NCBI GenBank assembly: GCA_039033855.1
Contig: JBCCBV010000002.1
Span: forward strand, 124,001 to 188,000
From: JBCCBV01 sp039033855
Lineage (GTDB): Bacteria > Planctomycetota > Phycisphaerae > Phycisphaerales > Phycisphaeraceae
DNA: 64,000 nt
Direction: 5' to 3'
Shown piece after piece: positions 43,753 to 52,327 of the stretch (the first letter of the stretch is position 1; each line of letters begins with the position of its first letter). A program made the position numbers and the translations under genes. The notes beneath the pieces were generated by a model. It searched no databases. It was given only the letters and a program-made list of their open reading frames with translations, and had not been told where the DNA came from.

Positions 43753-44799
43753 ATGGCTAAGAAAAAAACCGCTTCGAAGAAGAAGGCCCCGGCCCGTCAA
43801 TCGCCGGCGAAGAAGACGGCTTCCAAGAAGAAGGTCGTCAAAAACAAGCCCGTCAAGAAGGCGGCAAAGGCCGTCGCTCCGCGCTCCGCTCCCAAGAAGG
43901 TGGCCAAGAAAACCACGAAGAAAAAGACGGCCGTGCGCAAGCCCGCCGCCAAGAAGCCGGTCACCAAGAAATCCGCTTCCAAGAAGCCGACCGCGAAGAA
44001 ATCGGCGTCGAAGAAGCCTGCCAGCAAGAAATCGCCGGCCAAAAAGAGCTCGGCGAAGCCTGCCGGCAAGCCCGCCAGCCAAACCGCCAGCAAGGCCTCG
44101 GGCAAGGCCAAACCCAGCGGTAATAAAGCCCCGAGTAAGAAGGCCCCGAGCAAAAAGCCTTCAGCAGCAAAGGCCATGAAGCCCGAGCCCAAGGCCCCGC
44201 CGCTGGCCCCGCAGCCGGTCAAGAAGACCTCGGGCCGTAAGCCCCCGGCCATCGTGAAGTCGCCGATCAAGAAGGCGCCGCGTAAGCCGTTTAAGTCGTC
44301 CCGGCCCGCTCCGTCGCCCAAGCCCAAACTGAACAAACCGATCGTCCCCGCCGTGCAAGAGCCGGCCGCTCCCGATGTGCCCTTCGACGGGCCCGGACTG
44401 ACCGACGCGGAGCTGCGCAAGGTCAAATCTGGCCTGGGCAAACGCCTGCTTGCGAAGTTTCGGGCTCAACTGCTCGAACGCCGGCGAGAACTCCTGGGCG
44501 ACCTGGTCGGCCTCGAAGCGGCGCACAAAGCCTCTTCAGGCGACCTGTCGAACATGCCCGTGCACATGGCCGACGTGGGCTCGGACGCGTTCGATCGCGA
44601 GTTCACGCTCGGCCTGATGGAGTCCGAACGCCATCGCATCCAGCAGATTGACGACGCGCTCGAGCGTATCGAGGCCGGCACCTACGGCGTCTGCCGGATG
44701 AGCGGCAAGCCCATCGAGCACGCCCGCCTCGAATACGTCCCCTGGACACGCTTCTGTGTCGAGGTCGCCCGCGCACGCGAACGGCACGGCCTGAAATAA
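43753..44799 (+). CDS. Histone H1-like Lys/Ala/Pro-rich domain fused to a degenerate DksA/TraR zinc finger
   Basis: A 348-residue basic protein. Residues 1-150 are an H1-like tail (repeats such as KKTASKKK, AKKSASKKPASKK) that should coat DNA; residues 150-210 are Pro-rich. From about residue 220 a DksA/TraR-type region follows: a coiled coil (AKFRAQLLERRRELLGDLVG) and the finger GTYGVCRMSGKPIEHARLEY with RFCVEVARARE. Only two of the four zinc Cys residues of the family remain (C-x2-S and C-x2-V). ATG 43753 has GGAG upstream; TAGACT at 43707-43712 is a -10. A nucleoid or transcription-linked role is inferred. Confidence 0.82.
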   Translation: MAKKKTASKKKAPARQSPAKKTASKKKVVKNKPVKKAAKAVAPRSAPKKVAKKTTKKKTAVRKPAAKKPVTKKSASKKPTAKKSASKKPASKKSPAKKSSAKPAGKPASQTASKASGKAKPSGNKAPSKKAPSKKPSAAKAMKPEPKAPPLAPQPVKKTSGRKPPAIVKSPIKKAPRKPFKSSRPAPSPKPKLNKPIVPAVQEPAAPDVPFDGPGLTDAELRKVKSGLGKRLLAKFRAQLLERRRELLGDLVGLEAAHKASSGDLSNMPVHMADVGSDAFDREFTLGLMESERHRIQQIDDALERIEAGTYGVCRMSGKPIEHARLEYVPWTRFCVEVARARERHGLK

Positions 44800-44850
44800 C
44801 CCCGGCCGGGCCGAACGCGTCATCGGAGAAGCGGGATCACCCCGCGAGCC

Positions 44851-45042
44851 TTACCGCTTGTTGACCATCGCCGGGTCGATCTTGGCCCACGAAACCGTGC
44901 CCCAGTAGCGGTCCATGCTCTTGCGCAGCACTTCCACGCCTTCGGCGAAGTCGCGCGACGCCTGGCCGATGCGTTCGGCCACATCCGAGTTGTGGCCCAC
45001 GGGAGCCGAGTAAGGGCGATCTTTGGGGGTGCGTGCGGTCAT
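44851..45042 (-). CDS. Small protein of unknown function (63 aa)
   Basis: A short soluble protein. It begins MTARTPKDRPYSAPVGHNSD and continues with a helix (DVAERIGQASRDFAEGVEVL) that resembles a piece of a helical bundle. No family recognised. GTGGAG lies 8 nt before the ATG at 45042. It stands alone between the convergent histone-like gene and the pyruvate kinase stop, with about 200 bp of leader. Confidence 0.5.
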   Translation of the reverse strand: MTARTPKDRPYSAPVGHNSDVAERIGQASRDFAEGVEVLRKSMDRYWGTVSWAKIDPAMVNKR

Positions 45043-45249
45043 GGTGAGTCTCCACTGGGGTTTGCGGAAAAAGGTGTTCGGGTCGTTGGCCGGTCCGGCC
45101 GTGCGTCGTTGAACGCAACTGAATCGTCCAATTCGTCCACCGAAAAATCTACCGCGTAACGTCCAAAACGTCCGGCCCGGGCTCGGTGTACGCAGGTCTG
45201 TGATGGATGGGCAAAGCAATCCGGGGCCGGGCTTGCCCAGGCCGTAGGG

Positions 45250-46824
45250 TCAGGCCTCGGCGCCGGCGTCCTTGGGCCGCCAAGTGACCCGGCAGACGTC
45301 GCCCAAGTAGTGGATGCGAATCACGTTGGTCACGCCGGGGATGCCCAGCGGATCGCCCTTGACCACCACCACGGCGTCGCCCACGTCGCCGAGCTTGTCG
45401 CCCAGCAGCAGCTTGTCGACCTCGGCCAGGAAAGTCGCTCGGTCGGGCGGTCGGTCCATATACACGGGCCACACCCCGAACAGCAGCGCCATCTGCCGCA
45501 GCGCCTCGTGATTCGAGCTGACCGCGATAATCGGGGTCTGCAGACGGTGCTGCGACATGTACCCCGCCCCGCCGCCGAGCTCGGACCACATCACGATGAA
45601 CCGCGGCTCAAGATCCCGGCAGATCGTCGCCACGCCGTGCGCCAGCGCCGCGGTGCGGTACCGGCTCTCCTGCGCCAGCTTGGGCGGGCGCGGGGCCCGG
45701 CCGCTGCGCTCGTTCATGAACGCCTCGGTCTTGCGGGCCGTACGCGCCATCGTCTGCACCACCGCCGTGGCGTGCTTGCCCACCGCGGTTTCGCCCGAAA
45801 GCATCGTGGCGTCGGCCCCGTCGAGGATCGCGTTGGCGATGTCCGAGACCTCCGCACGCGTGGGCGTGGCGCTTTCGATCATCGACTCGAGCATCTGCGT
45901 GGCCACGATCACCGGCCGGCCGTAGTCGTGGGCCCGCTCGATGATCCGCTTCTGCAGCACCGGGACCTCGGCCAGGTCCATCTCCACGCCCAGGTCGCCC
46001 CGGGCCACCATGACGCCATCGGCAGACCGCAAAATCCCGTCGAGCTCGGCGATGGCCTGCGGTTTTTCGATCTTGGCGATGACCGGCAACTTCGCCTTGC
46101 CGCCTGATTGACCGTCGCGACCCAGCTCTTGAAGCAGGGTCTGAAGCCGGTCCACGTCGGCCGCCCGGCGGACAAAGCTCAGCGCCAGGTAGTCGAAGCC
46201 CTGCTCGACCGCCCAGCGGGCGCATTGCTCGTCGTAATCGGTGAGCGAAGGCGCCGAAACCTCCGAGTCCGGCAGGTTCACGCCCTTCTTCGGGGTCACC
46301 GGGCCGCCCACCGTGACCGAGCAGATCAGACGCGGGTCGTCAGGCCGCCGGCCGTCGTCCGCCGAATCATCCGACCGAACCACGTCGGTCACCAGCATGC
46401 GGATGGCGCCATCGTTCACCAGCACCCGGTCGCCGGGCTCGACCTCGCCCACCATTTCGGGGTAGGTCGTCGAAAGCGTCACCACGCCCGAATGCGGGTC
46501 GCGCCGGCAGGGAACCGCGCGCCCGGTGAACTCCACGTGGTCGCCGGGCGCCAGTTCGATCCGCCCGCCCTCGATGTCGTGCGACACCCGGATCTTCGGC
46601 CCCGACAGGTCGCCGAGCACGCCCACCGGCACGCCGGCCGCCGCCGAAGCTTCGCGCACGGCCGCAAGCATGCCGCTGTAGTCGTCGAAGCTGCCGTGCG
46701 AAAAGTTGATCCGCACCACGCGGACGCCCTCTTCGATCAGCCGCTGAATCACCGCGGGCTCGCGGCTCGACGGCCCCAGCGTGGCCAGGATCTTGGTCAG
46801 GATCAACGGCGGGGTGATCGGCAC
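45250..46824 (-). CDS. pyk: Pyruvate kinase
   Basis: A 524-residue glycolytic enzyme converting phosphoenolpyruvate and ADP to pyruvate and ATP. TKILATLGPSS and VVRINFSHGSFDDY at the start, the active-site AKIEKPQAIAELDGIL with its catalytic Lys, MVARGDLGVEM and PVIVATQMLESMI are all present. The C-terminal domain (HRLQTPIIAVSSNHEALRQM onward) is complete. Start GTG 46824 is the best fit to the family N-terminus (ITPPLILTKILA); an upstream extension is open but not conserved. It is divergent from the deacetylase gene. Confidence 0.94.
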   Translation of the reverse strand: MPITPPLILTKILATLGPSSREPAVIQRLIEEGVRVVRINFSHGSFDDYSGMLAAVREASAAAGVPVGVLGDLSGPKIRVSHDIEGGRIELAPGDHVEFTGRAVPCRRDPHSGVVTLSTTYPEMVGEVEPGDRVLVNDGAIRMLVTDVVRSDDSADDGRRPDDPRLICSVTVGGPVTPKKGVNLPDSEVSAPSLTDYDEQCARWAVEQGFDYLALSFVRRAADVDRLQTLLQELGRDGQSGGKAKLPVIAKIEKPQAIAELDGILRSADGVMVARGDLGVEMDLAEVPVLQKRIIERAHDYGRPVIVATQMLESMIESATPTRAEVSDIANAILDGADATMLSGETAVGKHATAVVQTMARTARKTEAFMNERSGRAPRPPKLAQESRYRTAALAHGVATICRDLEPRFIVMWSELGGGAGYMSQHRLQTPIIAVSSNHEALRQMALLFGVWPVYMDRPPDRATFLAEVDKLLLGDKLGDVGDAVVVVKGDPLGIPGVTNVIRIHYLGDVCRVTWRPKDAGAEA

Positions 46825-46965
46825 GGGCGCGCTCCAATCCTTGGGCGATAACGGGTCAGGCCGTGAGATCGCCAAGCCGTGCCCAACCCACCGGCCCGCC
46901 TGACGCGTCGCGAGTCTAACGGCCTGCTGGCGGGCCCCGCCGCAACCCGCCGATATCCCCAAGCA

Positions 46966-47937
46966 GTGCCGTCGATCCGCGCCATCACCATCGACGTCGA
47001 AGAAGCCTTCCACGCCCAGGCCGCCCAGGGCGTCACCCCGCCCGCCACCTGGCGCACCCTGCCCAGGCGTGTCGAGCACGGCATGGACATCCTGCTCGAC
47101 ACCCTGGCCGACCGAGGCATCCGCCCGACGCTGTTCGTGCTCGGCGACGTCGCCCGCGCCCACCCCGCCCTGATCCGCCGATGGGCAGACCAAGGCTGCG
47201 AAATCGCCTGCCACGGCGACCGACATCAACGCCTCCACGAACTCGGCCCCCGCGGCTTCCTGCGCGACGCCCGCAACGCAAAAGCCCGCCTAGAAGACCT
47301 CGCCGGCCGGCCCGTCCGCGGCTACCGCGCACCCAGCTGGAGCCTGACCCGCCGAACCCCCTGGGCCCCCGACATCCTGCGCGAACTCGGCTTCGACTAC
47401 GACAGCTCGGTCTTCCCCGTACGCCACCCGTCCTACGGCATCCCCGACGCTCCGCTGACCCCGCACCCGCTCCGGCCCGGCCTTCTCGAAGTGCCGCCCC
47501 TCGTCTGGCAGACGCCCTGGAACCCCGCCCACCGCCTGGCCGCCGCCGGCGGCGCGTACTTCCGCGTGCTGCCGCTGGGCCTGATGACCCGGGCCTTCCG
47601 CCAAGCCCAGGCCGCCGACCGACCGGCCGTCCTCTACTTCCATCCGTGGGAGTTCGACCCGGGCCAGCCCCGCCTGCCCCTGCCCCGGCTGCAACGGCTG
47701 CGCACCTACGCCGGCGTCGCCCGAGCCCCTAAACGCCTGGCCAAACTGCTCGACCGGCTGGAGGCGCAAGGCGAAACCTGGAAACCGCTGAGCGAACAGA
47801 TCGCCGCCGCACGCACGCCTGCCGGGTCGGACGCCACGGTGCCCACTACGAGCACAAACCCTTACGAAGCCGCGGCCGGTTCTGGTGCGACTCCCGGGGG
47901 GCTTTCTGGGGGGCGGCCCTCTACACTCGCCGCGTGA
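46966..47937 (+). CDS. XrtA/PEP-CTERM-type polysaccharide deacetylase (DUF3473)
   Basis: A 323-residue NodB-family enzyme. AITIDVEEAFHAQAA gives the catalytic Asp pair region, CHGDRHQRLHEL the metal-binding H-x3-H, and RGYRAPSWSLTRRTPWAPDI the family RAPxW motif. YFHPWEFDPGQPRLP is the DUF3473 C-terminal signature of deacetylases that accompany exosortase/EPS systems. No exosortase is in the window, but three PEP-CTERM proteins are, so the sorting system must exist elsewhere. Start GTG 46966, with TATCCC 6 nt upstream. The stop overlaps the lspA start. Confidence 0.85.
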   Translation: MPSIRAITIDVEEAFHAQAAQGVTPPATWRTLPRRVEHGMDILLDTLADRGIRPTLFVLGDVARAHPALIRRWADQGCEIACHGDRHQRLHELGPRGFLRDARNAKARLEDLAGRPVRGYRAPSWSLTRRTPWAPDILRELGFDYDSSVFPVRHPSYGIPDAPLTPHPLRPGLLEVPPLVWQTPWNPAHRLAAAGGAYFRVLPLGLMTRAFRQAQAADRPAVLYFHPWEFDPGQPRLPLPRLQRLRTYAGVARAPKRLAKLLDRLEAQGETWKPLSEQIAAARTPAGSDATVPTTSTNPYEAAAGSGATPGGLSGGRPSTLAA

Positions 47938-48779
47938 CCGGGAACGCCCCCAACCCTGCGCCCAGCCTCGCCCGCATCGCCCGCATCGCCCCCCGGATCG
48001 CAGGCCGGTCGCCCCGCGCCTGGACGTTGTTCCTGACGATCACCGCCTGCGTCATCGCCGCCGACCTGGTGGTCAAGAATCTGTCGTTCGAGCGCGTGGC
48101 CGGCCAACCCCTGCACCTGACCGCCAGCCCCGACGGGCCCGTGGTCCGCTACCAGGTCCACACGCCCGTCGGCCCGATCCAGACGACCTACCGCGACGTG
48201 CTGACCGCCTACCACCCCGGCGCCGAACTACGCGTCCCCTTGCACGCCACGCCCGACCACGAACCGGTCCCGCTGGTGCCCTACGTGCTCGAGCTGAAGC
48301 TGGTGGTCAACGCCGGCGCCGTGTTCGGACTGGGCCAGGGCCAACGCTGGCTGTTCATCGCCGCCAGCCTGCTGGCCACCGGCGTGATCTTGTACCTGTT
48401 CGCCCGCTCGCCCGCGAAAGCCTGGATCGCCCAGGCGCCGTTGGCCCTGATCCTGGCCGGGGCGCTGGGCAACCTGTACGACCGCGCCCGCTTCGGCGGC
48501 GTGCGCGACATGTTCCACCTGTTCCCCGACGTCCACCTGCCCTTCGGTTGGCAGTGGTCGCCCGGCGTCACCGAAATCTACCCCTGGATCTGGAACCTGG
48601 CCGACGCCTCGCTCCTGATCGGAGTCTTCAGCGTGCTCATCCTGTCCTGGAAGTTCCCGCAAGGCGTCGGACACACCCCCGGAAGAGCCCCCGGAAACGC
48701 GCCGGCTCCAAGCAGCGCATCCGCTGCCGCCCCGGCCAAACAAGCCAAGCCGGCCGACGGCGACACGCCCGCCGAGTGA
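47934..48779 (+). CDS. lspA: Signal peptidase II
   Basis: A 281-residue membrane protease that cleaves prolipoproteins. The catalytic Asp residues are in GALGNLYDRARFGGV and WNLADASLLIG; VNAGAVFGLGQGQ is the conserved N-A-G-x-x-F box. The loop between helix 1 (LFLTITACVIAADLVV) and that box is about 60 residues, longer than in E. coli LspA. The tail after residue 250 is Ala/Pro/Lys-rich. GTG 47934 overlaps the previous stop (GTGA), yet TACACT at 47922-47927 ends 6 nt before it, so it may also have its own leaderless promoter inside the upstream gene. Confidence 0.9.
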   Translation: MTGNAPNPAPSLARIARIAPRIAGRSPRAWTLFLTITACVIAADLVVKNLSFERVAGQPLHLTASPDGPVVRYQVHTPVGPIQTTYRDVLTAYHPGAELRVPLHATPDHEPVPLVPYVLELKLVVNAGAVFGLGQGQRWLFIAASLLATGVILYLFARSPAKAWIAQAPLALILAGALGNLYDRARFGGVRDMFHLFPDVHLPFGWQWSPGVTEIYPWIWNLADASLLIGVFSVLILSWKFPQGVGHTPGRAPGNAPAPSSASAAAPAKQAKPADGDTPAE

Positions 48780-48786
48780 GCGCCGA

Positions 48787-49524
48787 CTAGACGCCGGCTT
48801 TCTCCCGCTCGCAGGCTGCGACCAAAGCCCGGAACACACCCCGAGACAAGCCGCCTTCTCCCCCGCGCTCGGGGTGCCACTGCACCGCCAGACACCACGG
48901 CAGCGCCGCATCGTCGATCGCTTCGATCACGCCGTCGGGTGCCCGCGCCACCACCCGCATCGCCCCGCATAGGCCCGGCGAGGTTTCCGCCATCGCCTGA
49001 TGGTGGTTCGAAACCACGACCTCGCCCGGCGCCCCTGCGGGCAGCACCGTGGGTGTCTGAAGGCCCGGCTCAGCCACCACGCCGTGGGTCCGCCGATCTT
49101 TGTGGAGGAACGCCGCCTCTTCACCCATGACGTCGGGCATGTGCTGGGTCATCGCTCCGCCGGCCTCGAGCGCCATCAGCTGCATGCCCCAGCAGACGCC
49201 GAGCGCCGGCTTGACCGTTTCCTGCGTCCGCCACGCCCGCCAGAGCGCCGCGTCGAACGACTGGCGCCGCTCGGCCATCACCTTGGCCCGGGCGTGGGTC
49301 GGTTGGCCGTAGCTTTCCATCGCGGGGTCGTTACCGCCGGTGAGCACCAGGCCGTCGAGCCGTTCGACGTACTGCGCGATCGCCCCGGGCTCCTGCGGCA
49401 GCAGCACCGGCACGGCCCCCGCCGCCCCGAGCGCACGGCTGTACCCCGCCGGCGACGTGGTCACGCCCGACGCCTCGGTGTTGTCGCGGTTGTCCACCGT
49501 CACGCCGATCCAAACCGTCAACAC
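48787..49524 (-). CDS. Class I glutamine amidotransferase-like hydrolase (PuuD type)
   Basis: A protein of about 245 residues. WIGVTVDNRDNTEA at the start and the nucleophile elbow KPALGVCWGMQLMALEAG with its Cys; AVQWHPERGGEG gives His and Glu of the triad. This is the peptidase C26 group, whose members include gamma-glutamyl-GABA hydrolase. GAGGAGGT lies directly before the start; GTG 49524 is close to it, and TTG 49521 has better spacing. It is divergent from thrC. Confidence 0.83.
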   Translation of the reverse strand: MLTVWIGVTVDNRDNTEASGVTTSPAGYSRALGAAGAVPVLLPQEPGAIAQYVERLDGLVLTGGNDPAMESYGQPTHARAKVMAERRQSFDAALWRAWRTQETVKPALGVCWGMQLMALEAGGAMTQHMPDVMGEEAAFLHKDRRTHGVVAEPGLQTPTVLPAGAPGEVVVSNHHQAMAETSPGLCGAMRVVARAPDGVIEAIDDAALPWCLAVQWHPERGGEGGLSRGVFRALVAACEREKAGV

Positions 49525-49576
49525 GCACCTCCTCGGCCGGCCCGGCCGCTCGAACCTGCACACTACACTCCAGACC

Positions 49577-51010
49577 ATGCAGTACCGCAGCACCCGCGGA
49601 CAAAGCGAACCGGTCGACTTCGTCGGTGCCTTGCTCAACGGCCTGGCGCCCGACGGCGGGCTCTACATGCCCGAGTCGTTCCCGCGCTTCTCCGCCGACC
49701 AGTGGCGCGCCCTGCGCGGCAAGCCCTACGCCGAACTCGCCTTCGAGGTCATGCGCCCTTTCGTCGCCGGCAGCCCGACCGACGACGCGCTGCGATCCAT
49801 CCTGCACAAGGCCTACACCGGCTTCGGCCACCCGGCCGTCACCCCGCTGGTCCAGCTCGGTCCGAACCGCTGGGTCCTCGAACAGTTCCACGGTCCAACC
49901 CTCGCGTTCAAAGACGTGGCCATGCAGGTCCTGGGCCGACTCCTCGACCACGTGCTCGAACAGCAGGAACGCCGGCTGACGCTCATCGGCGCCACGTCGG
50001 GCGACACCGGCTCGGCCGCCATCGAGGCCGTCCGCGGACGCGACCGCTGCTCCATCTGCATCCTCCACCCCCACGGCCGGACCAGCGAGGTGCAGCGCCG
50101 GCAGATGACCACCGTTGCCGAGCCCAACGTCCTGAACCTCGCCGTCGAAGGCTCGTTCGACGACTGCCAGGCCCTGGTCAAAGCGATGTTCGCCGACACC
50201 GCCTTCCGCGACGACGTGCCCCTGTCCGGCGTCAACAGCATCAACTGGGCCCGCGTCCTGCCACAGACCGTCTATTACGCCGCCGCGGCGCTGGCGCTCG
50301 GGGGCCCAGACCGGCCGGTGCGGTTCGTCGTACCTTCCGGCAACTTCGGGAATGTCCTGGCCGGCTGGATCGCCAAGCAGATGGGCGTGCCCATCGAACG
50401 GCTGATCGTCGCCTCCAACCGCAACGACATCCTCACCCGCGCCCTCAACACCGGCCGGCACGACCTGGGCGAAGTCCACCAAACGTTCTCGCCCTCGATG
50501 GATATTCAGGTCTCGTCCAACTTCGAGCGCCTGCTGTACGAGCTCTACCAGCGCGACGGCAACGCCGTCCGCAACCTTATGCAAGGCCTCAAGACCGACC
50601 AGCGGTTTGAGATCGCCCCCGACGCCCTCGCCATGGCGCACCGGGCCTTCTCCGCCTACCGCGTCGATGAGCACCAGACCCTCCAAACCATTGGCGAAGT
50701 CGCCCGCACCTGCAACGGCTACCTGGTCGACCCGCATACCGCCGTGGGCGTGCACGCCGCCGACCAACACGACGCCGCGCTCGCTTCCGGCCAAATCGAG
50801 GGCGATGCCGACACCCCCACCGTTGTTCTCGCCACAGCCCACCCGGCCAAGTTCCCCGACGCCGTCGAAAAAGCCTCCGGCGTTCGCCCGCCGTTGCCCG
50901 CCCACCTGGCCGACCTCTACGACCGGCCCGAGCGGTTCGACATCGTGCCCAACGCGCTCGAAAACGTCGAATCCGCCATCCGAAACAGATTCGGCGCCCC
51001 CCGCCAGTGA
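49577..51010 (+). CDS. thrC: Threonine synthase
   Basis: A 477-residue PLP enzyme making threonine from O-phosphohomoserine. QYRSTRGQSEPVDFVGALLN and APDGGLYMPESFP at the start; the PLP Lys in GPTLAFKDVAMQVLGRLLDH; GATSGDTGSAAIEAVRG and VPSGNFGNVLAGWIAKQMG bind the phosphates. Length and order fit the class I (yeast/E. coli ThrC) type. TACACT at 49564-49569 ends 7 nt before the ATG; no Shine-Dalgarno is present. Confidence 0.95.
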   Translation: MQYRSTRGQSEPVDFVGALLNGLAPDGGLYMPESFPRFSADQWRALRGKPYAELAFEVMRPFVAGSPTDDALRSILHKAYTGFGHPAVTPLVQLGPNRWVLEQFHGPTLAFKDVAMQVLGRLLDHVLEQQERRLTLIGATSGDTGSAAIEAVRGRDRCSICILHPHGRTSEVQRRQMTTVAEPNVLNLAVEGSFDDCQALVKAMFADTAFRDDVPLSGVNSINWARVLPQTVYYAAAALALGGPDRPVRFVVPSGNFGNVLAGWIAKQMGVPIERLIVASNRNDILTRALNTGRHDLGEVHQTFSPSMDIQVSSNFERLLYELYQRDGNAVRNLMQGLKTDQRFEIAPDALAMAHRAFSAYRVDEHQTLQTIGEVARTCNGYLVDPHTAVGVHAADQHDAALASGQIEGDADTPTVVLATAHPAKFPDAVEKASGVRPPLPAHLADLYDRPERFDIVPNALENVESAIRNRFGAPRQ

Positions 51011-51052
51011 ACCCACGCGTTCACCTTCGGACGGCTTGACCGACTCTTTTCA

Positions 51053-52300
51053 TCACGCCCTCGCTTCGGCCAGCACGTCTGACATCGCGACGGCCAGCCG
51101 GTCCACGTCCGACTCGGGTGTGTAGAAGTGCGGGCTGATCCGCAACCGGCCCCGCCGGGCCGAGACGTGCACCTTTTGCTTCCGAAGCGCCCGCATGAGC
51201 GCCTCGGCGTTGGACGACCCGCCCGTCGGCGCCCCCTCCGGCAAATCAAACGCGACGATCCCGCTGCGCTCGCCCACCCCTTCGCAAGCACCCATCGGGC
51301 TCACGCACCGCAGACCCAACCCTTCCAGGCGTCCGATCGCCAGGTCGCACAACTTGCGCACGCGCTCCCACACCCGATCGACGCCGACCTCTGACAGCAG
51401 CGACAGGCTGGCCCCCAGCCCCGCCGCCGCCGCCACGTTCCAACTGCCCGGCTCGAACCGTCTCGCGTTCTCCGGCCATTGGCCGTCCCGATACGCGTCG
51501 TAGTCCGTCGGCCGTACCACGCTCATCCACCCCTGGATCGGCGGGCGCATCCGCTTGGCCACTTCGCGCCGGGCGTACAAGATGCCCACGCCCTCGGGCC
51601 CGAGCATCCACTTGTGCCCGTCCGCCACCAGGAAGTCCACGCCGAGCGCTTCAACATCCACCGGCAGCACGCCCACCGACTGGATGGCATCGACACACAC
51701 CGCCGCGCCGACCCGGTGCGCCGCCTTGACCACCGGCCTGAGGTCGCACCGATAGCCCGTGGCGAACTGCACGTGCGACAGCGCCACCGCCGACGTGCCC
51801 GGCGTGATCGCGTCGGCCACACGCCCCGGGTCTACCCGCAGATCAGCCCCCTCGGGAACCTCGACCACCTCGACGCCGTCTTGCTTGAGGTCCGTCCAGC
51901 AGTACCGATTGGCCGGGTACTCGGCGGCCGTGATGACCACCCGATCGCCCGCCCCAAGCCCCAGGCCCCGCGCCACCGTCGCCAGGCCGGTCGAGGTGTT
52001 GGGCACGAGCGCGACATCATCGGGCGAAGCCGCCCCGATCAGCCGCGCCGCCAGCCCGCGCATCCGCTCCACCGCCGCGTACCGGGCCGAACCGTCGAAG
52101 CTCTCGCGACAAGCCGCCCGCACCGAAGCCGCGATCGCCTCGGCCGTGGCCGCGGGCAACGGCGCCACCGCCGCGTGGTTCCAAAAACACCGCTCTCCAA
52201 GCACCGGAAACGCCTGGGCGTCGCCCACCCAACGCGTCAACGGGTCTGCCCCGCCAAGATCGGACGGAGCCTCGTGTTGAAATTGCGCTTCGGACGGCAT
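51053..52300 (-). CDS. Class V aminotransferase (cysteine desulfurase-like)
   Basis: A 415-residue PLP enzyme. FWNHAAVAPLPAATAEAIAA opens the fold; VCVDAIQSVGVLPVDVEALG and FLVADGHKWMLGPEGVGILY carry the PLP-binding Asp and the Schiff-base Lys. ERSGIVAFDLPEG is at the C-terminal domain. The conserved Cys loop of true cysteine desulfurases is not evident, so it may instead be a kynureninase- or isopenicillin-epimerase-like member. The ATG has TAGGAT ending 6 nt upstream; it is divergent from the TPR metallopeptidase gene. Confidence 0.83.
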   Translation of the reverse strand: MPSEAQFQHEAPSDLGGADPLTRWVGDAQAFPVLGERCFWNHAAVAPLPAATAEAIAASVRAACRESFDGSARYAAVERMRGLAARLIGAASPDDVALVPNTSTGLATVARGLGLGAGDRVVITAAEYPANRYCWTDLKQDGVEVVEVPEGADLRVDPGRVADAITPGTSAVALSHVQFATGYRCDLRPVVKAAHRVGAAVCVDAIQSVGVLPVDVEALGVDFLVADGHKWMLGPEGVGILYARREVAKRMRPPIQGWMSVVRPTDYDAYRDGQWPENARRFEPGSWNVAAAAGLGASLSLLSEVGVDRVWERVRKLCDLAIGRLEGLGLRCVSPMGACEGVGERSGIVAFDLPEGAPTGGSSNAEALMRALRKQKVHVSARRGRLRISPHFYTPESDVDRLAVAMSDVLAEARA

Positions 52301-52306
52301 GCCGCG

Positions 52307-52316
52307 ATCCTAAACT
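52307..52316. promoter_or_regulatory. Overlapping divergent -10 elements
   Basis: ATCCTAAACT contains TAGGAT for the minus-strand aminotransferase (52307-52312, 6 nt before its ATG) and TAAACT for the plus-strand TPR gene (52311-52316, 11 nt before its ATG), sharing the central TA. The same arrangement occurs at 33795-33804. The whole intergenic gap is 27 bp. Confidence 0.6.
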
Positions 52317-52327
52317 CGACCGAGCCC

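Noticed and set aside
44837..45118. 93-codon minus-strand frame overlapping the small 63-aa gene
   Set aside because: It is in a different frame, lacks a ribosome site and is Arg/His-rich; the 63-residue frame has a good Shine-Dalgarno.
45154..45175. Short repeat AACGTCC in the leader of the 63-aa gene
   Set aside because: Two 7-bp copies only; too short to separate from chance.
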